The position numbers and the translations under genes were made by a program. The notes under the pieces were generated by a model, which saw only the letters and a program-made list of their open reading frames with translations, did not search any database and had not been told where the DNA came from. DNA of 64,000 nucleotides from CBDFLA01 sp965248915 (lineage in GTDB: Bacteria > Pseudomonadota > Alphaproteobacteria > M2410): contig OZ252216.1 of assembly GCA_965248915.1 (NCBI GenBank), forward strand, positions 1,240,001-1,304,000, written 5' to 3'. This document shows, in pieces, positions 1 to 8,674 of this stretch; within the stretch, counting starts at the first letter, position 1; the number at the start of each line of letters is the position of its first letter.

Positions 1-718
1 AATAATCAACATCATCAGGCGGCGCATCAAAGGCAACCATATCCGCATGGCAGAAGACTTCGCTTTCACCTGTATCTGCTAGAATAATAAACTCGTGGCT
101 CATGTCACCGCCAATAGGGCCTGGGTCTGCCGCCATTGGAATGGCCTTGAGCCCCATTCGGTCAAACGTGCGCAGATACGAAACGAACATCCGATTGTAA
201 GACCGTCTCGCGCCTGTCTCATCAATGTCAAAGGAGTAAGCATCCTTCATCAAAAACTCGCGGCCGCGCATCACACCAAATCGAGGTCTGATCTCATCGC
301 GAAACTTCCATTGAATGTGGTAGAGATTCAAAGGCAGTTGTTTGTAGGATCGGACAGAATTACGAAAAATATCTGTGACCATTTCTTCGTTGGTTGGGCC
401 GTAAAGCAGATCACGTTCCTTGCGGTCGACAATCCGCAACATTTCACTGCCATAGTCATCGTACCGTCCGCTTTCGCGCCAAAGGTCGGCCGGCTGCAGT
501 GTCGGCATCAAGAGCTCGACAGCGCCCGCTTTGTTTTGTTCCTCGCGAACAATCTGCTCAATCTTCTTCAATACCCGAAGGCCAAGCGGCAGCCATGAAT
601 AAATTCCGGCAGCCGATTGCTTGACCATACCAGCTCGTAGCATGAGCCGATGAGAGACAATTTCAGCTTCCGATGGATTCTCTTTTATGGTCGGAACGAA
701 GTAGTGGGAGAGAAGCAT
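1..718 (-). CDS. proS: Prolyl-tRNA synthetase, N-terminal part
   Basis: Charges tRNA-Pro with proline in the cytoplasm. The gene starts at an ATG whose complement lies at 716-718 and runs off the left window edge, so about 239 residues are visible. They begin MLLSHYFVPTIKENPSEAEI and continue through the class II synthetase core: the motif-2 region with FRDEIRPRFGVMRGREFLMKDAYSFD, and the TNEE motif (YGPTNEEMVTD). This is the usual N-terminus of the compact alphaproteobacterial ProS. An AGGA ribosome site lies five bases before the start. A hairpin with a U-run sits only about 14 bases upstream of the start codon (732-763), which leaves no room for a separate promoter. The identification is secure; the C-terminus is outside the window. 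Confidence 0.95.
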   Translation of the reverse strand, partial: MLLSHYFVPTIKENPSEAEIVSHRLMLRAGMVKQSAAGIYSWLPLGLRVLKKIEQIVREEQNKAGAVELLMPTLQPADLWRESGRYDDYGSEMLRIVDRKERDLLYGPTNEEMVTDIFRNSVRSYKQLPLNLYHIQWKFRDEIRPRFGVMRGREFLMKDAYSFDIDETGARRSYNRMFVSYLRTFDRMGLKAIPMAADPGPIGGDMSHEFIILADTGESEVFCHADMVAFDAPPDDVDY

Positions 719-731
719 AGTTCCTACATAC

Positions 732-763
732 AAAAACGCATATCGGAGAAGTTCCCGATATGC
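732..763 (-). terminator. Intrinsic terminator directly upstream of proS
   Basis: A perfect 9-bp stem (GCATATCGG at 738-746 with CCGATATGC at 755-763) and an 8-base loop are followed on the minus strand by GTTTTTG. It can end the transcript of the small membrane protein gene at 852-1220. Its position right before the proS ribosome site also allows an attenuator role. Confidence 0.7.
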
Positions 764-851
764 CTGGACAAGACGAACAACTTGTATGGAAAGTGGCCCT
801 TGATTGCAATTGCTTCAATCGCTTCTGTCGACCCTGTGAATAGCGCAAGTT

Positions 852-1220
852 CTATGAAGTTGGATCTATCTCACAATCGGCAAAGAGAGACCCACGAAGG
901 CCCTCAACTCCTCTTTCATGTGGAGCGGCTAGAGCGGGCAAGTCTAACAAGGATTGAGTAGGGATTTCAGAGTTGGTTGCGGTGGATGTTTGCGCTTTTT
1001 CGTGTGGCGTAGTGAGGAATCCGCACCCCTCCTCAGTCAATTTCAAGGTTCCAGGCCAAATTCCGGCCGAAATGTCAATTTTGGGCTGGTAGCCACTCTG
1101 ACCTGAGGTGTTCAAAACCACATTTCGACCCACTGCCAGGCTCAAGGCCAGCAGAACCGAAAATCCAATCAGATATGCCATCTCCACTCTTTTCATAAGT
1201 CGAGAATGGGCCCCGAACAT
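852..1220 (-). CDS. Hypothetical small membrane-anchored protein
   Basis: 122 residues of unknown function. I do not recognise the family. The start chosen is an ATG preceded by AAGGGA at good spacing; an internal ATG at residue 9 is an alternative. Residues about 14-34 form one hydrophobic segment (AYLIGFSVLLALSLAVG) that looks like a membrane anchor or uncleaved signal; the rest is polar with a few cysteines and no repeats. It lies between a structured intergenic region and proS, on the same strand as both neighbours, and is followed about 90 bases later by an intrinsic terminator, which supports its being transcribed. Many alphaproteobacteria have no gene at this point. Coding status is likely but not certain. 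Confidence 0.5.
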   Translation of the reverse strand: MFGAHSRLMKRVEMAYLIGFSVLLALSLAVGRNVVLNTSGQSGYQPKIDISAGIWPGTLKLTEEGCGFLTTPHEKAQTSTATNSEIPTQSLLDLPALAAPHERGVEGLRGSLFADCEIDPTS

Positions 1221-1398
1221 TAGTGTTCCCTTAAGCTGCCCTATGAGAAGCAGGGTCCGAATATGTGTTGGTGGCGTTCTTTTTTGTAATATTCATCACA
1301 GAAGACGTTGGCGGCACTATTCTTATGATATTTCTGCACAGATTCTAGGTGACAAATCGTCAGTCACTGTCTAATTTAGCGGCGCACGTGAGATGCAT

Positions 1399-1428
1399 AA
1401 AAAAAGGGCCGCTTTTTGCAAAGCGGCC
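1399..1428 (-). terminator. Strong intrinsic terminator, minus strand
   Basis: GGCCGCTTT (1407-1415) pairs perfectly with AAAGCGGCC (1420-1428). Read on the minus strand, the stem is closed by a GCAA (GNRA-type) tetraloop and followed by C and seven U. It can end either the long nuo-to-DUF1467 transcript, whose last stop is 1647, or a small RNA encoded just before it. Confidence 0.8.
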
Positions 1429-1510
1429 TAGTTTAGGGAGGAAACGCCATTAAGCGCAGTTAGAGGAGTGTGTTCTCTAACCGTATTCAGGATGGCGTAG
1501 ATACTGTTTC

Positions 1511-1547
1511 GAGGCAAGGCTCATAAAAGCGCCTTGTCTCTTTTTTT
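1511..1547 (+). terminator. Intrinsic terminator, plus strand
   Basis: GAGGCAAGGC (1511-1520) pairs with GCCTTGTCTC (1531-1540), with one G-U pair, and is followed by seven T on the plus strand. No plus-strand protein gene lies upstream, so it points to plus-strand transcription of a noncoding RNA or to damping of antisense transcription into the nuo unit. Confidence 0.65.
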
Positions 1548-1646
1548 GTGCTTATGTTGCATTCCAGCGAGTTTCGACAACAAAATGTGGTTAACGCAGC
1601 ACCATTTGCGGCTAATTCGTTAATCAACAAGTACCAAAAGGTCGAA

Positions 1647-1892
1647 TCATTCAGGCGCAATCGCGAACAAATCAAACACGATGATTATGTAAATAAGGCC
1701 CCATATCAGCATGGCCACAAATGTATTGATGACGAACTTTTTCAATAGGTTTGTTTTTGCTGGTGCACCCCGTTCGCTCCCTGGAACTACCTCACCACTC
1801 TCCTCCTGAGATTGCACACCAAACGGCAAGACGATGAAGAGTGATATCCACCAGACAACAAAGTAGACCAGAAAGCCTGTCAAAAGATCCAT
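1647..1892 (-). CDS. DUF1467 family small membrane protein
   Basis: 81 residues with two hydrophobic segments (about residues 5-24 and 53-75) joined by a polar loop (QSQEESGEVVPGSERGAP). This matches the DUF1467 family of small alphaproteobacterial inner-membrane proteins, whose function is not known to me. The family motif is visible at the start: a first helix with paired tryptophans (VVWWISLFIVLPFG). It starts 12 bases after the stop of the methylmalonyl-CoA epimerase gene and is the last protein gene of the nuo-birA-coaX-rnj-mce unit. The same neighbourhood (mce, DUF1467, proS) is seen in many Hyphomicrobiales. Confidence 0.8.
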   Translation of the reverse strand: MDLLTGFLVYFVVWWISLFIVLPFGVQSQEESGEVVPGSERGAPAKTNLLKKFVINTFVAMLIWGLIYIIIVFDLFAIAPE

Positions 1893-1904
1893 GCGATTCC
1901 GTCC

Positions 1905-2309
1905 TTAGGCCTGTTCCAACTCAACGAGAGTTCCAATGAAATCCTTTGGCGATAGGAAGACAACAGGCTTGCCATGAGCGCCAATCTTCCATCCACCATC
2001 ACCGAGTACTGTTGCACCTTCTGCTTTCAGATGTGCAATCGCGGCATCGATGTCCTCAACCTCATAACAAACATGATGCATGCCGCCCGACTTGTTGCGT
2101 TCCAAAAACTTCGCAATGGGAGAATTCTCTCCCAGCGGTTCCAGCAGTTCAATCTTCGTATTTGGCAATTCCACAAAAACCGTAGTCACTCCATGGTCGG
2201 GTTGTTCAACAGCATCGGAAACCGTAGCCCCTAGAGTCTGTCGATAAACTTGAGCAGCTCTCGCAATATCGGGAACCGCAATGGCGACGTGATTTAGTTT
2301 GCCTATCAT
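1905..2309 (-). CDS. mce: Methylmalonyl-CoA epimerase
   Basis: Interconverts (2R)- and (2S)-methylmalonyl-CoA in propionyl-CoA catabolism. 134 residues, the normal family length, built of two VOC (glyoxalase-fold) beta-alpha-beta modules. Visible motifs: LNHVAIAVPD near the N-terminus (metal-binding His), the IELLEPLGENSPIAKFL stretch, GGMHHVCYEVED (second metal His) and the C-terminal GTLVELEQA with the metal-binding Glu. It follows the RNase J gene by 62 bases and precedes DUF1467 in the same transcription unit. The partner mutase and propionyl-CoA carboxylase are not in this window. Confidence 0.92.
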   Translation of the reverse strand: MIGKLNHVAIAVPDIARAAQVYRQTLGATVSDAVEQPDHGVTTVFVELPNTKIELLEPLGENSPIAKFLERNKSGGMHHVCYEVEDIDAAIAHLKAEGATVLGDGGWKIGAHGKPVVFLSPKDFIGTLVELEQA

Positions 2310-2371
2310 TTCTGAACACTTTCTTTTCTTCTTAGCTGGCCTTCCAGCAAAGGAAGTAGGAGAACCATCTC

Positions 2372-4057
2372 TCAGTCAATCCGAATTATTCGAACGTCAA
2401 ACTGGGGACGCTTTCCCCAGCTACTCCTCAATCGTGCGCGCCCCACTTGCCGCACCGCACGCTCCACATCCTTGTCGATATTTCGTTCCCGCACCGGGAG
2501 ATCCTCGACACGTTCAAAGATGTCATCCTCAAGCGCCTCAGCAATCGTACGGCCGGACATTCCCTTAACTTCAGGCATCCCGTATGTGCTAACCTCACTT
2601 CCTTCAAGAAGGTCTCCGGCCCTATCGAAGATCAGCAAGGCGACAACAAGCCCTCCAAATGAGAGTTTCTTTCTTTCACGCAATGAAGTGTCCGCCGCAG
2701 AGACAAGTAGGTCTCCGTCAAGATGCAAACGTCCGCTCGGCACCTGGTCCACAATTTCCGGTCGTCCAGGGGCAAGTCGCATCATCCCACCATTGCCCGT
2801 TACGCAGACTTGAGGGACTTGAAGTTCATGCGCCAGTTCTTGATGTTCTCTCAGATGGCGCATCTCTCCATGTACCGGGACTGCCAGTTTGGGTTTCACC
2901 CATTGATACATTTGCGCCAACTCATCCCGGCACGGATGTCCGGAGACATGTACGAAATGGTCACGTGCTGTAATGATGTCCACGCCAAGTTCCGTCAGTT
3001 CATTCTGTAGGGCGTATATCCCGCGCTCATTGCCAGGAATGACACGTGATGAAAAGATGACCGTGTCACCTTCTTCGATCGTGATATGAGAATGGTCTCC
3101 TCGTGCAATACGCCCTAGCGCTGCACGCGGTTCGCCCTGACTGCCCGTACAGATGTAAAGGATTTTTTCCGGTGGCAAGAACCCGGCCTCATCCTCGGGC
3201 ACAAAATTGGCGAAATCAGTTAGATATCCAGTTTCTCGCGCAGCTTCGACAACCCGAAGCATGGATCTCCCGGCAAGCGCAACATGACGGTCATTGGCGC
3301 GCGCAGCCTCAATGACACTCGCAACTCGTGCGACATTGGAGGCAAAAGTAGTGATCACAACACGACCGGTTAATGTACCGACGAGGTCAATGAGGCTTTC
3401 TCGAACATCTGCCTCAGACCCTGCACTACCGGGCACAAAGACATTTGTGGAATCACAAACCATGGCCAGGACACCCTCTTCGCCGATGGCTGCGAGGCGG
3501 TCTTTGTTGGTGACATCACCAAGCACAGGATCAGGATCAATTTTCCAGTCTCCTGTATGCAATATGATGCCAAGAGGCGTGCGGATCGCAAGTGCATTGG
3601 GCTCAAGCGTAGAATGCGTCAACGTAATGTACTCAATATCGAAAGGCCCAAGGTCAAATCTAGCTTCGAGATCTATGACCTCCAAGGGGGCTTCATCCAA
3701 TAATCCCCTTTCCGCGAGTTTTGATGCAACCAGCACGGACGTAAATGGTGTCACAAATATTGGACAGCGCAGATAGGGCCAAAGGTGAGCCACAGCACCG
3801 ATGTGATCTTCGTGGCCATGGGTCACGACAATGCCGAGAAGGTCATCTTTGTATTGAGCAATGTATTCTGGGTCCGGCATGATGACATCAATGCCGGGCG
3901 TTGAGAGATCCCCAAAGGTGACGCCGATGTCGACCACGATCCATTTGCGGTCGTTGGGTGGGCCGAACCCAAACAAATTGAGATTCATGCCGATCTCGCC
4001 GCAGCCCCCGAGCGGCACAAAAACAAGTTCATTCTGGTCTTGGTTTTCCCCCGTCAC
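2372..4057 (-). CDS. rnj: Ribonuclease J
   Basis: Endo- and 5'-exoribonuclease of the metallo-beta-lactamase/beta-CASP family, acting in mRNA decay and rRNA maturation. The metal-binding signature HGHEDH is at residues 80-85, preceded by VPLGGCGEIGMN and followed by the beta-CASP part (YICTGSQGEPRAALGRIA, HVSGHP). The C-terminal domain ends at a normal family length of about 560 residues. I use the GTG start at 4057, one base after the coaX stop, because it gives the usual short N-terminus before NELVFVPLGG. A TTG at 4096 would add 13 residues and overlap coaX. It is part of the nuo-to-DUF1467 unit. Confidence 0.93.
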   Translation of the reverse strand: MTGENQDQNELVFVPLGGCGEIGMNLNLFGFGPPNDRKWIVVDIGVTFGDLSTPGIDVIMPDPEYIAQYKDDLLGIVVTHGHEDHIGAVAHLWPYLRCPIFVTPFTSVLVASKLAERGLLDEAPLEVIDLEARFDLGPFDIEYITLTHSTLEPNALAIRTPLGIILHTGDWKIDPDPVLGDVTNKDRLAAIGEEGVLAMVCDSTNVFVPGSAGSEADVRESLIDLVGTLTGRVVITTFASNVARVASVIEAARANDRHVALAGRSMLRVVEAARETGYLTDFANFVPEDEAGFLPPEKILYICTGSQGEPRAALGRIARGDHSHITIEEGDTVIFSSRVIPGNERGIYALQNELTELGVDIITARDHFVHVSGHPCRDELAQMYQWVKPKLAVPVHGEMRHLREHQELAHELQVPQVCVTGNGGMMRLAPGRPEIVDQVPSGRLHLDGDLLVSAADTSLRERKKLSFGGLVVALLIFDRAGDLLEGSEVSTYGMPEVKGMSGRTIAEALEDDIFERVEDLPVRERNIDKDVERAVRQVGRARLRSSWGKRPQFDVRIIRID

Positions 4058-4058
4058 G

Positions 4059-4838
4059 TCAACACTTGTCAGTATTGCGATTATAGAGTTCGACAAGCCC
4101 GCGAATTGTCAGATCTTGATCGACCTTTTGGATGGACTCGGTTGCATTCCTAAAGAGTGCTGAGAGCCCCCCGGTTGCAATCACAGACATGTCAGGGTCC
4201 TCACGTTCTGCGCGGATACGTGCGACCAGACCATCTATGAGGCTGACATATCCCCAAAACACACCAGACTGCATGGCGCTCACCGTATCGCTACCGATCA
4301 CCGATTGAGGCCGCGCAACCGCGACGCGTGGCAATTGCGCAGCCGCCATATGCAGAGCTTCCAAGGAGAGATTGATTCCGGGCGCAATAATACCGCCCTC
4401 ATAAGCTCCATCTGAGTGAATGACATCAAATGTCGTAGCTGTACCAAAATCGATGATGATCAGGTTACCTGGATAAAGGACATGCGCGCCCGCTGCATTG
4501 ACAAGACGGTCTGCGCCGACATTTCCTGGCTGATCGATCCTTACCTCGAACCCCAACTCAACGCCGGGCGAGCCAACAACAAGAGGCTCACTCTCAAAAA
4601 ATTTACGGCACAGAGATTGAAGATGGAAAAGTGTCTCGGGAACAACCGTCGAGATGATTGTCGCGGTGACATCATCTCTCTCCAGGCCATCAACGTGCAT
4701 AAGTTTGTCGAGCCAGACCAGGTACTCATCCGCAGTGCGGGCACCATTCGTGGAAGCGCGCCATTGGCCGCGCACTTCTTTGCCGTCATGGATCGCAAAC
4801 ACTGTGTTGGTATTGCCTGCATCGATTGCAAGTAACAT
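4059..4838 (-). CDS. coaX: Type III pantothenate kinase
   Basis: ATP-dependent phosphorylation of pantothenate, the first step of coenzyme A synthesis; the type III enzyme is not inhibited by CoA and needs a monovalent cation. 259 residues. Actin-like kinase motifs: IDAGNTNTVFA (residues 5-15), GADR (108-111), DFGTATTFD (130-138) and EGGIIAPG (147-154). A GAGGAGG ribosome site precedes the ATG. It lies 22 bases after birA and its stop nearly touches the RNase J start, so the two are translationally close. The birA-coaX-rnj order is common in alphaproteobacteria. Confidence 0.95.
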   Translation of the reverse strand: MLLAIDAGNTNTVFAIHDGKEVRGQWRASTNGARTADEYLVWLDKLMHVDGLERDDVTATIISTVVPETLFHLQSLCRKFFESEPLVVGSPGVELGFEVRIDQPGNVGADRLVNAAGAHVLYPGNLIIIDFGTATTFDVIHSDGAYEGGIIAPGINLSLEALHMAAAQLPRVAVARPQSVIGSDTVSAMQSGVFWGYVSLIDGLVARIRAEREDPDMSVIATGGLSALFRNATESIQKVDQDLTIRGLVELYNRNTDKC

Positions 4839-4860
4839 GGATCATCCTCCTCTCAGCCTC

Positions 4861-5649
4861 CTAACCTTGCGGAAAGAAAACCTCGCCAGCTGAGATTACC
4901 CGCTCTTCTCCGCTCTGCAAACGAATTCTCAAAGCGCCATCGGCAGTGAGAGAAAGGAAGGTTCCTTCAATCTCTTCCTGCATCAGCCGCGCCACAATTG
5001 GCTCGCCAAGGCCCTTGGCTCGAGCCAACCAAAGCTGCCTAATCGCTTCAAAACCCTGTTCTATGAATATGAGTAGAAACTTTTCGAAGGAAGAGGTCAA
5101 AGAAGCCAAGAACACGTCTGGGGTCGGTGGTTCATGATCTCCAAGCGACGCCTGCAGAGACGTTGTGGGGTACGGGGTATCCGTTGGAAAGGTCACTAGA
5201 TTGACGCCAAACCCAACGGAGACCCAGTCGAGTTTGGAAGCCGTGCTAGCAGATGATTCAAGCAAGATGCCTGCGATCTTCTTGTCCATTGCCAGAACAT
5301 CGTTAGGCCACTTCAATGTCACTGAGGCGGGGTCAATATAAGTGTCGAGTGCCTCAGCGAGAGCCAGTGCCGCGACAAAGGAAATTTGTGCCGCCGCTTC
5401 AACGCTCAAGTCAGGTTTAAGAAGCAATGTCGCAGTCAGATTGCCACTGTCGCCGGAGGTCCAGCTCCTACCCCTTCGTCCACGACCAGCCAATTGACGT
5501 TTCGCCCATATCCAAACCGGGCCGCGTTTGTCTCGATCAAACCAGTCCGATTGGATACGCTTGGCGTGTTCCATCGTGCTGTCGACTTCTTCAAGTACGA
5601 TCAGATCATATGTCTTTGGGCGCGAAATGGGGCTCTCTGAGGAGGTCAT
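4861..5649 (-). CDS. birA: Biotin--[acetyl-CoA carboxylase] ligase
   Basis: Makes biotinyl-AMP and transfers biotin to carboxylase carrier domains. The protein has only the catalytic and C-terminal domains (262 residues) and no N-terminal helix-turn-helix, so it is a ligase without repressor function. The biotinyl-AMP loop is GRGRRGRSW near residue 70, followed by LKWPNDVL and KIAGILLE. I place the start at the ATG (5647-5649) that overlaps the nuoN stop as ATGA, which implies translational coupling; an upstream ATG at 5688 lies well inside nuoN. A ligase at the end of a complex I operon is a conserved alphaproteobacterial arrangement without an obvious functional reason. Confidence 0.93.
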   Translation of the reverse strand: MTSSESPISRPKTYDLIVLEEVDSTMEHAKRIQSDWFDRDKRGPVWIWAKRQLAGRGRRGRSWTSGDSGNLTATLLLKPDLSVEAAAQISFVAALALAEALDTYIDPASVTLKWPNDVLAMDKKIAGILLESSASTASKLDWVSVGFGVNLVTFPTDTPYPTTSLQASLGDHEPPTPDVFLASLTSSFEKFLLIFIEQGFEAIRQLWLARAKGLGEPIVARLMQEEIEGTFLSLTADGALRIRLQSGEERVISAGEVFFPQG

Positions 5650-7139
5650 GACATTGGGAAAAGCGAAGCCGCTGCTGCTTCGGCCCATTCCAATGGGATG
5701 CGCGCGAAGACGAAAAAGAGCAATGCAAAGACACCGGCGATTCCGAGAAGACTACGCAATTCCATGGGCTGTGGTTGGAACGCCAGCTCGGGTTCATCGA
5801 AGTAGATGATTTTGACAACACGAACATAATAGAACGCACTGACCACGCTCGCCAATACACCGATGATGGCAAGCCCGACGAAACCAGCCTCAATTGCCGG
5901 AAGGAAAACGAACCACTTCCCAAAGAACCCAGCTAGTGGCGGAATGCCCGCGAGCGAGAAGAACAGCATGGAAAGGAAAAAGGCCGCAACAGGGTGATTG
6001 CGAGACATGCCTGATAGATCGCTGATGTTCTCGACCATGCCTTCTTTGCGCCGCATCGAAAGAATGCAGGCAAATGCACCAATGACCGTGAAGAGGTAGA
6101 TGAACATGTAAATGAGAACGCCTTCGACACCGGCCTTCGTGCCGGCCGCAAGACCCACAAGGGCAAATCCCATATGACCGATCGATGAATAGGCCATCAG
6201 CCTTTTGATGTTGGTCTGGCCAATTGCCGCAAAGGCCCCGAGTACCATGGAGGCAACGGAGATAAAGACGATGATCTGTTGCCACGGGGCAGAACCGCCC
6301 TCTTCCACTGGAAAGACACCAACAGTAACCCGAATGAGAAGCCCCATCGCGGCAACCTTAGGCGCAACCGCAAAGAAGGCCGTCACAGGCGTTGGTGAGC
6401 CCTCGTAAACGTCGGGCGTCCACATATGGAACGGAACCGCTGAGATCTTAAAGGCCAGGCCTGCAAGCAGGAACGTCATCCCAAAAATCACACCGATTTG
6501 CGAGGATGCGGGCAGATCGCCAGAAACAATCGCGGCTATGGATGTAAAATTGGTTGTGCCGGTAAAACCATAAAGCAGCGAGCAGCCATAGAGCAGCAGT
6601 CCAGAGGAGATCGCGCCCAGAACAAAATACTTAAGACCTGACTCCGTAGAGCGAAGGCTATCGCGATTAAACGCCGCGAGAACGTAAAGCGCCAGGCTCT
6701 GCAACTCGAGACCCATGTAGAGTGTGATGAGGTCATTGGCGCTCGCCATCAACATCATACCCAATGTGCCCAAAGCCATAAGGATCGGGTACTCAAATCG
6801 ATTGATTTGATTGTTGCGAATGAAGTTGAGGGACAACAAGATCGAAGCGCCGGCGCCTGTGAGAACAAGCAGTTTGATAAAGATTGCGTAGGGTTCAAGA
6901 ATATAGGAACCGCCAAATGCGGTGATCCCCGCTTTGGGTGTGGAAGCAAGGTTCGTCGCGACCAAGAACCCAACAATGCCGAAAAGACCCAAGGTCAGCC
7001 AGGATGTCCACGCCACCGCTTTTTCCCCGCGGAAGACACCGTACATCAACAGCACCATTGCGAAACCGCCGAGCGTCAACTCAGGACCCACAAGTCCGAT
7101 TGAGTCGCTCAATGTCGTCAGTACGATTTGCCCGTCCAT
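5646..7139 (-). CDS. nuoN: NADH-quinone oxidoreductase subunit N
   Basis: Antiporter-like, proton-pumping membrane subunit of respiratory complex I. 497 residues with about 14 hydrophobic segments. Typical motifs are visible: GLELQSLALYVL carrying the conserved Glu of helix 5, AGLAFKISAVPFHMWTPDVYEGSPTP with the conserved Lys, and LMAYSSIGHMGFALVG. It starts about 12 bases after the nuoM stop; its own stop overlaps the birA start as ATGA. Confidence 0.96.
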   Translation of the reverse strand: MDGQIVLTTLSDSIGLVGPELTLGGFAMVLLMYGVFRGEKAVAWTSWLTLGLFGIVGFLVATNLASTPKAGITAFGGSYILEPYAIFIKLLVLTGAGASILLSLNFIRNNQINRFEYPILMALGTLGMMLMASANDLITLYMGLELQSLALYVLAAFNRDSLRSTESGLKYFVLGAISSGLLLYGCSLLYGFTGTTNFTSIAAIVSGDLPASSQIGVIFGMTFLLAGLAFKISAVPFHMWTPDVYEGSPTPVTAFFAVAPKVAAMGLLIRVTVGVFPVEEGGSAPWQQIIVFISVASMVLGAFAAIGQTNIKRLMAYSSIGHMGFALVGLAAGTKAGVEGVLIYMFIYLFTVIGAFACILSMRRKEGMVENISDLSGMSRNHPVAAFFLSMLFFSLAGIPPLAGFFGKWFVFLPAIEAGFVGLAIIGVLASVVSAFYYVRVVKIIYFDEPELAFQPQPMELRSLLGIAGVFALLFFVFARIPLEWAEAAAASLFPMS

Positions 7140-7151
7140 GTTCTATGCGTC

Positions 7152-8674
7152 CTAGTGGCTGGTAATCTGAGTAACCTCACTGCCGTGATAGGCCGTGAGT
7201 GCTGTTTGAACATCATTGATGAGATTTTCGACCGATGCTGCAGTGGCATCCAAAATCGGCACCGGATAGAAACCCATCCACAAAGTGACGATAACAAGAG
7301 GCAGCAGGATTGCGACTTCGCGGCGGTCCAGATCCAAAATGTCTTTGAGGCTGTCCTTAGTGATTTCGCCAAAGATTACACGCCGATAGAGCCATAGCGC
7401 ATAAGCGGCGCTGAGGATTGCACCCGTCGTGGCAAAGAAGGCAACCCAAGTGTTGACCTGGAAGGCACCAATCAAGGTCAGGATTTCGCCCACAAAACCA
7501 CCGGTACCCGGGAGACCGACATTGGCCATGGTGAACACCATAAAGATTGCCGCGTAGATCGGCATTCGGTGGATCAATCCGCCATAGGCGGAAATGTCAC
7601 GCGTATGCATTCGGTCATAGATGACGCCGACACACAAGAAGAGTGCTCCAGATACAATACCGTGGCTCAACATCTGATAGATACCGCCCTGCACGCCCTG
7701 CATCGTTACGGTGAAGATCCCCATGGTGACAAATCCCATGTGGGCGACCGATGAGTAGGCAATGAGTTTCTTCATGTCCTCTTGCACCAACGCCACCAAA
7801 GACGTGTAGACGATCGCAATCACGCTGAGGACGAAGACAAAGGTCGCGAAATACTCAGACGCAATGGGGAACATAGGCAGAGAGAAACGAAGGAACCCGT
7901 ACCCACCCATCTTCAACAATATGCCCGCCAAAATCACGGACCCGGCCGTGGGCGCTTCCACGTGCGCATCCGGAAGCCAGGTGTGTACCGGCCACATGGG
8001 CATCTTCACCGCAAAAGACGCGAAGAACGCGAGCCATAGCCATCGCTGGACACCAGGGTCAAATTCGAAGGCCAGGAGCGTTGGAATGTCGGTCGTTCCA
8101 GCTTGCACATACATGGCAATAATCGCCACCAGCATGAGCACTGAACCAAGTAGCGTATAGAGGAAGAACTTGAAAGCAGAATAGACCCGACGCGCCCCAC
8201 CCCAAACACCAATGATGAGGAACATAGGGATCAGGCCGCCCTCGAAGAAGAGGTAAAAGACCACCAAATCGAGCGCGCAGAAAACGCCGATCATCAGCGT
8301 TTCTAGAATGAGAAACGCGATCATGTATTCCCGAACACGGGTTTCAATCGCTTTCCACGAAGCCAATATGCAAAACGGCATAAGAAACGCCGTTAGGACC
8401 ACAAAGAACATCGAGATGCCGTCAACACCCATATGGTAATTGATATTGTTTCCGAGCCACTCGCTCTTTTCAACAAATTGGAAGTCTGCAGAAGATCCAT
8501 CAAAGCTAAACCAAAGGAAAAGCGCGAGCACGAATGTGAACGAAGTCGTCAATAAAGCACGCGGCGAGCTTGCATTGGACCTGTTTTCGGATCGTTACTG
8601 CCCAATAGTAGCAGCAACGCACCTACAGTTGGTAGGAACGTAATGACCGAGAGGAGATGCGGGAAGCCTTCCAT
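7152..8674 (-). CDS. nuoM: NADH-quinone oxidoreductase subunit M, frameshifted near the start
   Basis: Antiporter-like membrane subunit of complex I. The main frame (7152-8552, 466 residues) begins only at TTSFTFVLALFLW and has all later motifs (MGVDGISMFFVVLTAFLMP, KMPMWPVHTWLPDAHVEAPT, LIAYSSVAHMGFV). The missing N-terminus is present in another frame from an ATG at 8672-8674: MEGFPHLLSVITFLPTVGAL and on to QARRVLY, then a stop. Adding one base near 8555-8565 joins the parts into RRVALLTTSF-like sequence and gives 507 residues, a normal NuoM. The ATG overlaps the nuoL stop as TAATG. Because complex I needs this subunit, a sequencing or assembly error is the simplest explanation; a genuine mutation is possible. 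Confidence 0.9.

Larger units (their letters stand above)
1399..1547. ncRNA. Candidate structured small RNA (strand unresolved)
   Basis: No gene covers this stretch, but it is rich in perfect inverted repeats: ACGCCAT (1444-1450) with ATGGCGT (1492-1498), enclosing GTTAGAG (1459-1465) with CTCTAAC (1475-1481). Intrinsic terminators flank it on both strands: 1399-1428 for the minus strand and 1511-1547 for the plus strand. On the minus strand the unpaired parts carry pyrimidine-rich, anti-Shine-Dalgarno-like bits (TTCCTCCC in the linker, ACTCCTCT at the inner loop), as in many trans-acting alphaproteobacterial small RNAs. That is the reading I favour. I cannot assign it to a named RNA family, and I see no convincing promoter by eye on either strand. 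Confidence 0.45.
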
